From Bacillota bacterium (GTDB taxonomy: Bacteria; Bacillota; Clostridia; Christensenellales; Christensenellaceae), in the NCBI GenBank assembly GCA_023408315.1, contig JAEYKI010000013.1, positions 104,926 through 168,925 of the forward strand: 64,000 nt of DNA, in the 5' to 3' direction. Both the position numbers and the translations under genes were made by a program. Under the pieces are notes generated by a model. The model was given only the letters and a program-made list of their open reading frames with translations. It was not told where the DNA came from and did no database searches. How positions within the stretch are numbered: the first letter of the stretch is position 1; each line of letters begins with the position of its first letter. This document shows, one piece after another, positions 57,456 to 64,000 of the stretch.

Positions 57456-59735
57456 TCAGATTAATCCGGCTTTTTTAAAAGCCGCAACCAATTTTTCGGG
57501 GTGCAGGGGCAGGGTGTTGAAAGCCACCCCCGTTGCCTGCAAAACCGCGTTGCGAATGGCGGGGGCCTGCGGAATGGCAGGCGGCTCCCCCAGCGCCTTG
57601 TTGCCATATGGCCCGGTGGGATCGTCCGTTTCTACAAACCCGGCGTACAATTCGGGGGAATCCATGGAAGTCTGCAGTTTGTAATCCAGCAGGTTTCCGT
57701 TTACCAGCCTGCCCCGGCCGTCATACTGCATCTGTTCCGCAAGGCTGTAACCTATCCCCATGCTCATGCCGCCGTGCACCTGTGCTTCCGCAACAGCAGG
57801 ATTGATAATGATTCCGCTGTCGTGCACATTAATGATATTGAGTATTTTTATTTTCCCCAGCTCCATATCCACTTCCACTTCCGCAAAGCATGCGCCAAAG
57901 GCATAAGTATTGTTTTTGCAGTTAACGGAACTTTCCGCAAATATATGCACCGCGTCCTCCGTATTGTAAAAAGTATGCATGGCTACAGCCTCCACAGAGA
58001 CCAGCATCTCGCCGGTGGCTTTGTTCACAACCTCGCTCTGCACAATATCCATATCCGCAGCCGGAAAGTCCAGTACTTTTTCCGCCACGGCAAGCAGTTT
58101 CTGCTTAAACTGCCTCGCCGTTTCCTTTACCGCCATACCGGATACATAGGACTGCCTGGACGCATACGCGCCCAGATCAAACGGGCATATATCCGTATCC
58201 TGCGTGGAAACAATATGAATGTCTTTTGGTTTCAGCCCGGCGGTTTGCGCCGCCATCTGCGTGAACACCGTATCCGCGCCCTGCCCAATCTCCACCGCGC
58301 CCATCTGCAGCTGCGCGGAACCGTCCGGGTTCAGAATCATACGGGCGCCCGCTACTTCGATCGCTAGGGGGTATACGCCAGTTGGATAACAGAATACAGA
58401 CATGCCTATGCCGCGCCGCACCGGCCCGGTTTGGTGCTGATACTGCGCACGCTTTTCATCCCAGCGCATAAAATCCCGCCCCTTTTGAATACATTCCTCA
58501 GCGCCAATAGAATGGCACCTCATATCCAGGTATTTACTCTTATATTCTATAGTCATCATATTTTGCAGGCGGAATTCAATGGGATCAAGCCCTAATTTAA
58601 GAGCAATGTCCTCCATGTGGCAATCCACTGCAAATGTAATCTGCGGAATCCCGTATCCGCGCATGGCGCCGCTGGTTCCAAGGTTGGTATACACGGTGGA
58701 AACGTCCGCTTTTATACCACCCGTCTGCTGGTATAGCTCCTCAAAATTCTTTACGGAATTGGCAACCACAATATGCCCGTGGGAGGCGTACCCCCCCTGG
58801 TCCGAAACCGCATTGATATACCGGGCAACCATCTGCCCGTCCGGCCTTACCGCTGTTCTCAACGTAAAATGGATGGCATGGCGGGAACGCGTGCACATAA
58901 ATGTTTCTTCCCGCGTCAGCTCCAGCTTAACCGTGCGGCCGCCCACCTGCGTGCATAAAAACGCATTCAAAGGCTCGTACAGCACTTCCTGCTTGTTGCC
59001 AAATCCGCCGCCCACATACGGCTTAATCACCCGCACCATGCCCCATGGAATCCCAAGCGCCTGGCCAACCACGCGCCGCAGAATATGCGGAATCTGTGTG
59101 CTGGAAACCACCACAATGCGGTCGCCGTCCATATAAGCGTAGGAGCACGGATTTTCTATGTGGCAGTGCTGGGCCCGCTGCGTGTCAAACTCGTCTTCAA
59201 AAAACAGCAGTCCTTCCTCGCGGAGTGACTCCTCATATTTTCCATGAATAAAAGATTCCTTGCACAGGATATTATTCAAAAAGCCCTCATGCAACTGCGC
59301 GGCCTCCGGGCGCACAGCCTGCTGTGGGCTTAAAATCGGCTCGTATTCCTCATATTCCACCCGTATAGCGCGAACGGCGCGGTTTGCCGCCAGGTCGTCC
59401 GTCGCGACCACCGCCGCAATTTCGTCTCCCCAAATGCGCACACGGCGGTTGAGTAATCTCCGGTCCATAATGCTCCGGTGCGCGGGCTCCAGAGAATACG
59501 GGTGTCCCGGCGTGCCAAAACCAATATCTGGCACGTCAAAACAGGTGACGATTTTCACCACGCCCGGTACTTTTAACGCTTCCTTTACGTCTATGGATTT
59601 CACAAGCCCATTTGCAATTGTACTGCGGCAAACCTTTGCAACCAAAACAGTACCGCCGCAAAAATCATCCGTATATTGGGCCTGGCCCGTAACTTTTTTT
59701 ATAGCGTCTACGCGCTCAATACTTTTTCCTATCAT
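57456..59735 (-). CDS. Xanthine dehydrogenase-type molybdenum subunit 2
   Basis: A 759-residue molybdopterin-binding subunit. N-terminal hammerhead domain (GKSIERVDAIKKVTGQAQYT), QHCHIENPCSYAY at the substrate Glu loop, YVGGGFGNKQEVL, TSGAMRGYGIPQ at the Arg loop, GAVEIGQGADTVF and the catalytic Glu in NKALGEPPAIPQ. GEPP is the form found in purine-oxidising xanthine dehydrogenases, whereas subunit 1 has GLGEVV. AGGAAAGG stands before the ATG. It is first in its operon, downstream of the YheO-type regulator. Confidence 0.93.
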   Translation of the reverse strand: MIGKSIERVDAIKKVTGQAQYTDDFCGGTVLVAKVCRSTIANGLVKSIDVKEALKVPGVVKIVTCFDVPDIGFGTPGHPYSLEPAHRSIMDRRLLNRRVRIWGDEIAAVVATDDLAANRAVRAIRVEYEEYEPILSPQQAVRPEAAQLHEGFLNNILCKESFIHGKYEESLREEGLLFFEDEFDTQRAQHCHIENPCSYAYMDGDRIVVVSSTQIPHILRRVVGQALGIPWGMVRVIKPYVGGGFGNKQEVLYEPLNAFLCTQVGGRTVKLELTREETFMCTRSRHAIHFTLRTAVRPDGQMVARYINAVSDQGGYASHGHIVVANSVKNFEELYQQTGGIKADVSTVYTNLGTSGAMRGYGIPQITFAVDCHMEDIALKLGLDPIEFRLQNMMTIEYKSKYLDMRCHSIGAEECIQKGRDFMRWDEKRAQYQHQTGPVRRGIGMSVFCYPTGVYPLAIEVAGARMILNPDGSAQLQMGAVEIGQGADTVFTQMAAQTAGLKPKDIHIVSTQDTDICPFDLGAYASRQSYVSGMAVKETARQFKQKLLAVAEKVLDFPAADMDIVQSEVVNKATGEMLVSVEAVAMHTFYNTEDAVHIFAESSVNCKNNTYAFGACFAEVEVDMELGKIKILNIINVHDSGIIINPAVAEAQVHGGMSMGIGYSLAEQMQYDGRGRLVNGNLLDYKLQTSMDSPELYAGFVETDDPTGPYGNKALGEPPAIPQAPAIRNAVLQATGVAFNTLPLHPEKLVAAFKKAGLI

Positions 59736-59814
59736 AAGCCTTTCCTAAACAGTTTCACATGGCGCCAAACCAGAAAGGTCTATGGCATGCGGCCCTTAAT
59801 CCGTGCGCAAGCTG

Positions 59815-60450
59815 TCAGGTTTCTTTAAAATCAATATAATTATACAGCGTATATTTTGATATCCCAAAAAATTTAGAAACCTTTTCGCCGGATTTTTTAA
59901 TCAAAAACGCGCCGGATTCATGCAGAAACCGCACAGCCCGTATTTTATCATCCCGGTTCATCTGGGAAACCGGCTTGTTGATAATTTTTACGGATTCAGT
60001 AATCAGCCCGTCCAGCAGTTCGTTTACCCCGTTTGTTATTTTTTCAGGCTCGTCTTCCTCATCGTTTGTTTTCAACATGCTCTTCAGCGAATAATCCATC
60101 ATGATAAAATTGGTGATGTCGTAATTGATGGAGAACACCCCAATAGCCTTATTTTTTTCGTCCCGGATGAATATGGTGGAAGACTTTAATATCTTGCCGT
60201 CTTCCGTTTGGGTCAGGTAGTTAATCCTGTCCTGCAATTCCTCCGGCTTTTTGCTCATCGCTTCCAGAACAATCCGGGAGGAACCGTCTCCAACAATTCT
60301 GCCGGATACCTGCCCGTTCTCAATGTCCACAATGGTGTGTTCCGCGCCCTCGGTTAAATCATGGAGAACAACTTCACAGTTGTCCCCAAAATGCCCTGCC
60401 ACGCCTTTGGCAAGCTGCTCCAGAAAATTTCTGGTAAATGTATCTAACAT
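59815..60450 (-). CDS. YheO-family PAS-like/HTH transcription regulator
   Basis: A 211-residue regulator: YheO-type PAS-like sensor about residues 10-115 (HFGDNCEVVLHDLTEG, IFIRDEKNKAIGVFSINYD) and a C-terminal HTH_22-type DNA-binding region (AVRFLHESGAFLIKKSGEK, FFGISKYTLYNYID). Start ATG 60450 follows AAAGGAAG; an in-frame ATG at 60471 is weaker. It is 79 bases upstream of molybdenum subunit 2 on the same strand and probably controls the hydroxylase genes in response to a small ligand. Members of this family often sit beside purine or amino acid catabolic genes. Confidence 0.88.
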   Translation of the reverse strand: MLDTFTRNFLEQLAKGVAGHFGDNCEVVLHDLTEGAEHTIVDIENGQVSGRIVGDGSSRIVLEAMSKKPEELQDRINYLTQTEDGKILKSSTIFIRDEKNKAIGVFSINYDITNFIMMDYSLKSMLKTNDEEDEPEKITNGVNELLDGLITESVKIINKPVSQMNRDDKIRAVRFLHESGAFLIKKSGEKVSKFFGISKYTLYNYIDFKET

Positions 60451-60555
60451 AACGCTTCCTTTCTCATGCAATAAAAACTTTTGGCTTATTTATATAAAAA
60501 TAGATTCCGTTTACTGGCGTTCTTTGCTGTTGAACTATATCCCTTAAATAAACGA

Positions 60556-60580
60556 ATAAGGCAATAAATCATTGCCTTAT
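60556..60580. promoter_or_regulatory. Perfect 10-bp inverted repeat upstream of the YheO-type gene
   Basis: ATAAGGCAAT and ATTGCCTTAT with a 5-base loop, 106 bases before the start at 60450. It may be an operator or a leader hairpin. No U-tract follows on the minus strand. The remainder of the 381-base gap 60451-60831 holds only the promoter listed separately. Confidence 0.5.
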
Positions 60581-60730
60581 CCTGTATTACAAGCAGATTA
60601 ACAGCGTTTACAATAATTTTTACCACGCCGTAAAAAGCAAATATTTACTTTTTGAATCACATTTCTCAAAACACATTCCAAACCATTTTAAACCGCATAG
60701 AAACTGTTGCGCCAAAATAATTCTGGTTAA

Positions 60731-60758
60731 AATATAACACAACAGGGTTTTTTGTCAA
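60731..60758 (-). promoter_or_regulatory. Candidate promoter of the YheO-type regulator
   Basis: Minus strand TTGACA (60753-60758), 16 bases, TATATT (60731-60736). It would give a leader of about 280 bases containing the inverted repeat at 60556. Confidence 0.5.
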
Positions 60759-60831
60759 TATTTCTGCACAAAGCACTTAAAAAAATTTTTTAAATTATTA
60801 CAAAAAGTTAAAAATATCCTCACTGCCCTTT

Positions 60832-61275
60832 TTATTCCTTAGATTTAAAACCAGTCCGCTTGGGATACCATTCGTACTTAATCCCCTCTTCGCTTCCCCT
60901 CTTACATGCCTCCGAAAGATAACTCGCCTTGTAATTCAGGTGTTCCAGGTATTGTTTCAGCTCGTCTATTTTTGCAGTCACGCGTTTTCGGTGCTCAAGA
61001 ACAATTCCCAGCCGCTTTTCCAGCGTGGAATCGCCCCGCATAGAAAGCGCCACAAATTCCCGCATCTCGTGCAAAGGCATATCCGTGTTTTTCAGACAGC
61101 AAATAATGTCTATCCACTCCAAATCGTGTTCATCATAAATACGGTGCCCGCTGCCGCCTCTTTTAACGGCGGGGATCAAGCTCTCTTTTTCGTAATACCG
61201 CAGCGTTGAGCTTGGAATACCTGTTTCTGCGGAAAACTGCTTGATTGTAAATTGCCTGCCTGCTTTGATATCCAT
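60832..61275 (-). CDS. MerR-family regulator, AdhR-like
   Basis: A 147-residue MerR-type regulator from ATG 61275 (GGGAG 7 bases upstream; the frame extends to 61317 without support). HTH region FTIKQFSAETGIPSSTLRYYEKESLIP, quoted here only by its ends FTIKQFSAETG and TLRYYEKE, then the RIYDEHDLEWI hinge and a long dimerisation coiled coil. Two adjacent cysteines (IICCLK) lie at about 60-61. Divergent from an iron alcohol dehydrogenase with an AdhR-type operator between, it probably senses aldehydes or other electrophiles. Confidence 0.88.
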   Translation of the reverse strand: MDIKAGRQFTIKQFSAETGIPSSTLRYYEKESLIPAVKRGGSGHRIYDEHDLEWIDIICCLKNTDMPLHEMREFVALSMRGDSTLEKRLGIVLEHRKRVTAKIDELKQYLEHLNYKASYLSEACKRGSEEGIKYEWYPKRTGFKSKE

Positions 61276-61301
61276 TTTAAAAATCTCCCTTTTAATATTT
61301 C

Positions 61302-61332
61302 TTGACTTAAAGTACACTTTAAATATTAAACT
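61302..61332 (+). promoter_or_regulatory. MerR-type promoter/operator of the alcohol dehydrogenase
   Basis: TTGACT (61302-61307), a 19-base spacer, TAAACT (61327-61332). Inside the spacer CTTAAAG-N4-CTTTAAA (61306-61323) is an inverted repeat nearly identical to the AdhR operator of Bacillus (CTTAAAG-N4-CTTTAAG). Long spacing with a central dyad is the hallmark of MerR activation. Confidence 0.8.
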
Positions 61333-61415
61333 AAAATAAATAGTTTAACAAGCGGATGTGCTTGCTGGGCACGGCTTAATAAAATATAGAATTATTATTC
61401 TGAAAGGAAATGAAT

Positions 61416-62588
61416 ATGGAAAATTTTGATTTTTATTCTCCAACGTACTTTTCTTTTGGCAAGGAAAGCGAAGCCAACATCGGCAACCTGGTAAAACGCT
61501 TCGGAGGTTCCAAGGTGCTTCTGCATTACGGTGGCGGTTCCGTTAAAAAGAACGGTGTGTACGACGCTACGGTATCCTCCCTCTCCGCTGCGGGCATACC
61601 CTTTGTGGAACTCGGCGGCGTAAAGCCCAACCCGCGCAGCGGCCTTGTATACGAGGGCATAGAACTTTGCCGCAGGAACAACGTTGATTTTGTACTTGCC
61701 ATCGGCGGCGGCAGCGCCATAGATTCCGCAAAGGCAATCGCCCTTGGCGTTCCATACGAAGGCGACTTTTGGGATTTCTACGCAAACCCCATAACAGTGG
61801 AAAAAGCTCTCCCGGTGGGCACCGTGCTTACCATAGCGGCGGCGGGGAGCGAAGGTTCCCCGGATACGGTAATTACACAGGAGAAAGGCATGCTGAAATG
61901 GGGCGCACACGGCGATGTTCTCCGTCCCAAGTTTTCCATATTAAATCCACAATTCACAGAATCACTGGACGCTTACCAGACCGCCGCGGGCATAACGGAT
62001 ATTATGGCGCACCTTTTTGAGCGCTATTTTACCAATACCCCCGATGTAGAAACTACGGATTGCATGATAGAAGGCTTGCTCCGCGCGCTTGTTGCAGAAG
62101 CGCCCCGGGTAATCGCCAATCTGTCGGATTACCAGGCGCGCGCAAATATCATGTGGGCGGGCATGGTTGCCCACAACAATATATGCGGCGTTGGCCGGCG
62201 GCAGGACTGGGCCAGCCACGAAATTGAGCATCTGCTTTCTTCCATGTTTGACGTTACGCACGGCGCGGGCCTTGCCGTTGTTTTCCCCGCCTGGATGCAA
62301 TATGTGGTCAAACACGATACCGCGCGTTTTGCCCGGCTCTCTTCCGTTGTATGGGGCTGCGATATAAACGGAGCAAGCCCGCTGGAGACCGCAATGGAGG
62401 GTATTGAACGTTTTAAAAAGTTTCTGGTATCTATCGGCATGCCCCTCACGTTAAGAGAAATGGGCATCCAGGAATCGGATATCGACAAACTGGCCGATCA
62501 TCCAAAAATGGGCGGCAAAGCGTCTGTGGGCGGCTTTGTTTCACTGGATAAAAACGACGTTGCCGCCATACTCAGGCTGGCATTGTAA
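61416..62588 (+). CDS. Iron-containing alcohol dehydrogenase (BDH/YqhD-like)
   Basis: A 390-residue group III alcohol dehydrogenase reducing aldehydes with NAD(P)H. The start ATG 61416 lies 8 bases after AAAGG; ATG 61410 is too close. Nucleotide-binding motif IGGGSAIDSAKAIAL, AAAGSEGSPDTVI, iron ligands from DIMAHLFERYF, HEIEHLLSSMFDVTHGAG and the following His. Resembles butanol dehydrogenase and YqhD types. Under control of the divergent MerR-type regulator, it is likely an aldehyde-detoxifying enzyme. Confidence 0.93.
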   Translation: MENFDFYSPTYFSFGKESEANIGNLVKRFGGSKVLLHYGGGSVKKNGVYDATVSSLSAAGIPFVELGGVKPNPRSGLVYEGIELCRRNNVDFVLAIGGGSAIDSAKAIALGVPYEGDFWDFYANPITVEKALPVGTVLTIAAAGSEGSPDTVITQEKGMLKWGAHGDVLRPKFSILNPQFTESLDAYQTAAGITDIMAHLFERYFTNTPDVETTDCMIEGLLRALVAEAPRVIANLSDYQARANIMWAGMVAHNNICGVGRRQDWASHEIEHLLSSMFDVTHGAGLAVVFPAWMQYVVKHDTARFARLSSVVWGCDINGASPLETAMEGIERFKKFLVSIGMPLTLREMGIQESDIDKLADHPKMGGKASVGGFVSLDKNDVAAILRLAL

Positions 62589-62596
62589 AGCTCTAC

Positions 62597-62629
62597 AAAA
62601 CAGCGCCCGAATTTACAGGCGCTGTTTTT
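62597..62629. terminator. Bidirectional terminator between alcohol dehydrogenase and aldo/keto reductase
   Basis: AACAGCGCC (62599-62607) and GGCGCTGTT (62618-62626) form a 9-bp stem with T-rich sequence on the right and A-rich sequence on the left, ending both convergent genes. Confidence 0.9.
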
Positions 62630-62643
62630 ATATTTAGATTAAT

Positions 62644-63756
62644 CTATTTAAAGCTGGAGGACAATTCCTCATGGGCAATCTTAAGTAATTCCGGAATCTT
62701 TAAATCCTGCGGGCAATGCTGCATGCAAACCCCGCATTCCACGCATTTGTCCGCCTTTGCATCCGTGTTGATAAACTGGTATATCTGCTTGTCTATCGGG
62801 TTCGGCCGGGTAAGCTGGTGGCTGTTGTACAGCCTGAAAACCTCTGGGATGCCTACGCCCGCAGGGCAGGGCATGCAATATCTGCATCCCGTGCAGCCGA
62901 TGCTCTTTTTAGACTCAAACGCCTGGCGCACAGCGGCAATCAGCTTTTGATCTTCCTGTGTCATCACGCCCGGCTTTGCGTGTTCAAATATCCGCAGATT
63001 ATCCTTTAATTGCTCAAGAGTGCTGGTTCCGCTTAAAATAACGGAAACTTCCGGCATGTTATACAGCCACCTGAAGCACCATTCCGCAATACTGCGTTTC
63101 TCCGGATAGGCAGCTATCAGTTCTTTTGCCTCGTTTGGAACGCCGGTTACAAGCGACCCTCCGCGCAAAGGTTCCATAATCACCATTGCCAGGCCCTTTG
63201 CCGCGCCATACCGCAGGCCTTCCACACCCACCTGCTGGTGTTCGTCCAGAATGTTCAGTTGTATTTGAGCCATTTCCCAGTCGAACGAATCGGCAATCTC
63301 CCGGAACGCCTGGGTGGTGTTGTGTATGGAAAACCCCTTGTGCAGAATTTTTCCCTTTTGGATCATCTTATCAAGAAAGGTAAGCCCGTCAAATTTCTGT
63401 ACTTTTTCCCAGTTTCCCGGATACAGGTTATGCAGCAGGTACATATCGATATGGTCTGTTTCCAGCCTGACCAGTTCTTCATCCAGGTACTTTTCAAAGT
63501 CCTCATGGCTTTTAATCAACCAGATTGGACTTTTTGTAACCAGGTATGCCCTATTCCTGTATCCGTCCCGCAAAGCCTTTCCGGTTATTTCTTCGCTGTC
63601 CGGGTACATGTACGCGGTATCTATATAATTAATCCCGCTGTCCACTGCATGGCGCACCATGCGCGCCGCTTCATCCTGATCCTGCGGAAACCGCATGCAA
63701 CCCAGCCCCAGACGCGATACGCGCATGCCAGTTTTTCCATACTCTACATACTCCAT
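62644..63756 (-). CDS. Aldo/keto reductase with C-terminal ferredoxin domain
   Basis: A 370-residue protein from ATG 63756 (AAAGGAG upstream; the frame upstream overlaps the next gene and is not used). Residues ~1-285 are an aldo/keto reductase barrel with Asp/Tyr in YIDTAYMYPDSEE, Lys in LVTKSP and His in MYLLHNL. Residues ~300-365 carry two cysteine sets, CTGCRYCMPCP and CVECGVCMQHCP, for [4Fe-4S] clusters. This ferredoxin-type AKR group is common in Clostridia; electron partner and substrate are unknown. Confidence 0.92.
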   Translation of the reverse strand: MEYVEYGKTGMRVSRLGLGCMRFPQDQDEAARMVRHAVDSGINYIDTAYMYPDSEEITGKALRDGYRNRAYLVTKSPIWLIKSHEDFEKYLDEELVRLETDHIDMYLLHNLYPGNWEKVQKFDGLTFLDKMIQKGKILHKGFSIHNTTQAFREIADSFDWEMAQIQLNILDEHQQVGVEGLRYGAAKGLAMVIMEPLRGGSLVTGVPNEAKELIAAYPEKRSIAEWCFRWLYNMPEVSVILSGTSTLEQLKDNLRIFEHAKPGVMTQEDQKLIAAVRQAFESKKSIGCTGCRYCMPCPAGVGIPEVFRLYNSHQLTRPNPIDKQIYQFINTDAKADKCVECGVCMQHCPQDLKIPELLKIAHEELSSSFK

Positions 63757-63833
63757 ACGTTTAAACACTCCTTTGTGGTAATAGCCTAAAAGCCCGTAAA
63801 TCCCGCTTTTAATTTTTAAACAGATATTTTTTT

Positions 63834-64000
63834 TCACAGCACATAGAACAGCAGCACATAATAAACCAGCATAAGGGCAGCGCCAAGGGGCACGCCCAGT
63901 TTGGCCCACTCCTTGCTTTTAATCTTTAAAATACCGGCTGAAACAATGTTGGGAATGTTTCCGGGAATCAGCATGCCTCCGCTGATCAAAAGCCCCATTA
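63834..64000 (-). CDS. C-terminus of a DUF1646-like membrane protein, cut by the window edge
   Basis: The last ~55 codons of a gene entering from the right. Two hydrophobic parts are visible, GLLISGGMLIPGNIPNIVSA and VPLGAALMLVYYVLLFYVL, joined by KIKSKEWAKLG, ending in TGA at 63834. The GNIPN segment recalls DUF1646, a putative cation transporter family. Family assignment rests on this short piece. Confidence 0.6.
   Translation of the reverse strand, partial: MGLLISGGMLIPGNIPNIVSAGILKIKSKEWAKLGVPLGAALMLVYYVLLFYVL

Noticed and set aside
1..64000. tRNA genes, insertion sequences, phage genes, CRISPR arrays
   Set aside because: Intergenic stretches were read on both strands and none showed cloverleaf, transposase, inverted terminal repeats or direct-repeat/spacer patterns.

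Overview
The window is about 64 kb of a low-to-medium GC genome with strong AGGAG-type ribosome binding sites and TTGACA/TATAAT promoters. Gene content (NusG-paralog-led exopolysaccharide cluster, CymR-like Rrf2 regulator, CsoR, corrinoid methyltransferases, RACo-type activators, Mo-hydroxylases, DUF6485 and DUF3842 proteins, few oxygen-dependent systems) points to an anaerobic Bacillota of the Clostridia type, probably acetogenic or acetogen-like. The species cannot be named from the sequence. No tRNA, rRNA, insertion sequence, phage or CRISPR array was seen.

Layout. 1-9386 (minus): exopolysaccharide/capsule operon with a LoaP/NusG-like antiterminator, an LCP attachment enzyme, a sugar aminotransferase, two phosphoglycosyl transferases, an ATP-grasp ligase, three GT4 glycosyltransferases and the start of a membrane protein cut by the left edge. 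9535-14731: a shortened PfkB kinase, a small Cys-rich DUF6485 protein, a phosphate transporter with its DUF47 partner, then DUF3842, NadA, TcdA and RidA. 14883-18771: a sulfur amino acid locus, with cysK divergent from rrf2(cymR-like)-metB/C-like-patB. 18842-21642: copper operon copA(-copZ)-csoR, where CopA and CopZ are one open frame. 21834-27098: DODA dioxygenase, pirin, hypoxanthine-DNA glycosylase, a chemoreceptor and a TetR regulator.

27280-50218 (minus) is the centre of interest: about 23 kb of corrinoid methyl-transfer genes. It holds four corrinoid-binding proteins (one fused to a GNAT acetyltransferase), four UroD/MtaA-type methyltransferases (one fused to a thioredoxin-like domain), a RACo-type reductive activator, two CobW GTPases and a DUF1638 protein. 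It also holds two homologs of monomethylamine methyltransferase MtmB that have ordinary residues (Pro202, Thr205) where MtmB has pyrrolysine. Embedded between the two MtmB-like genes are a BMP-family nucleoside-type ABC importer, a guanine deaminase and a second deaminase-type amidohydrolase.

50570-60450 continues with two complete three-subunit xanthine-dehydrogenase-type molybdenum hydroxylases, a second RACo-like protein and a YheO-family regulator. Read together, 34-60 kb looks like a pathway that imports a purine or related N-heterocycle, deaminates and hydroxylates it, and removes N-methyl groups onto corrinoid proteins. The substrate is inference. 60832-64000: an AdhR-like MerR regulator divergent from an iron alcohol dehydrogenase with a textbook 19-bp-spacer operator, a ferredoxin-type aldo/keto reductase and the 3' end of a DUF1646-like membrane protein.
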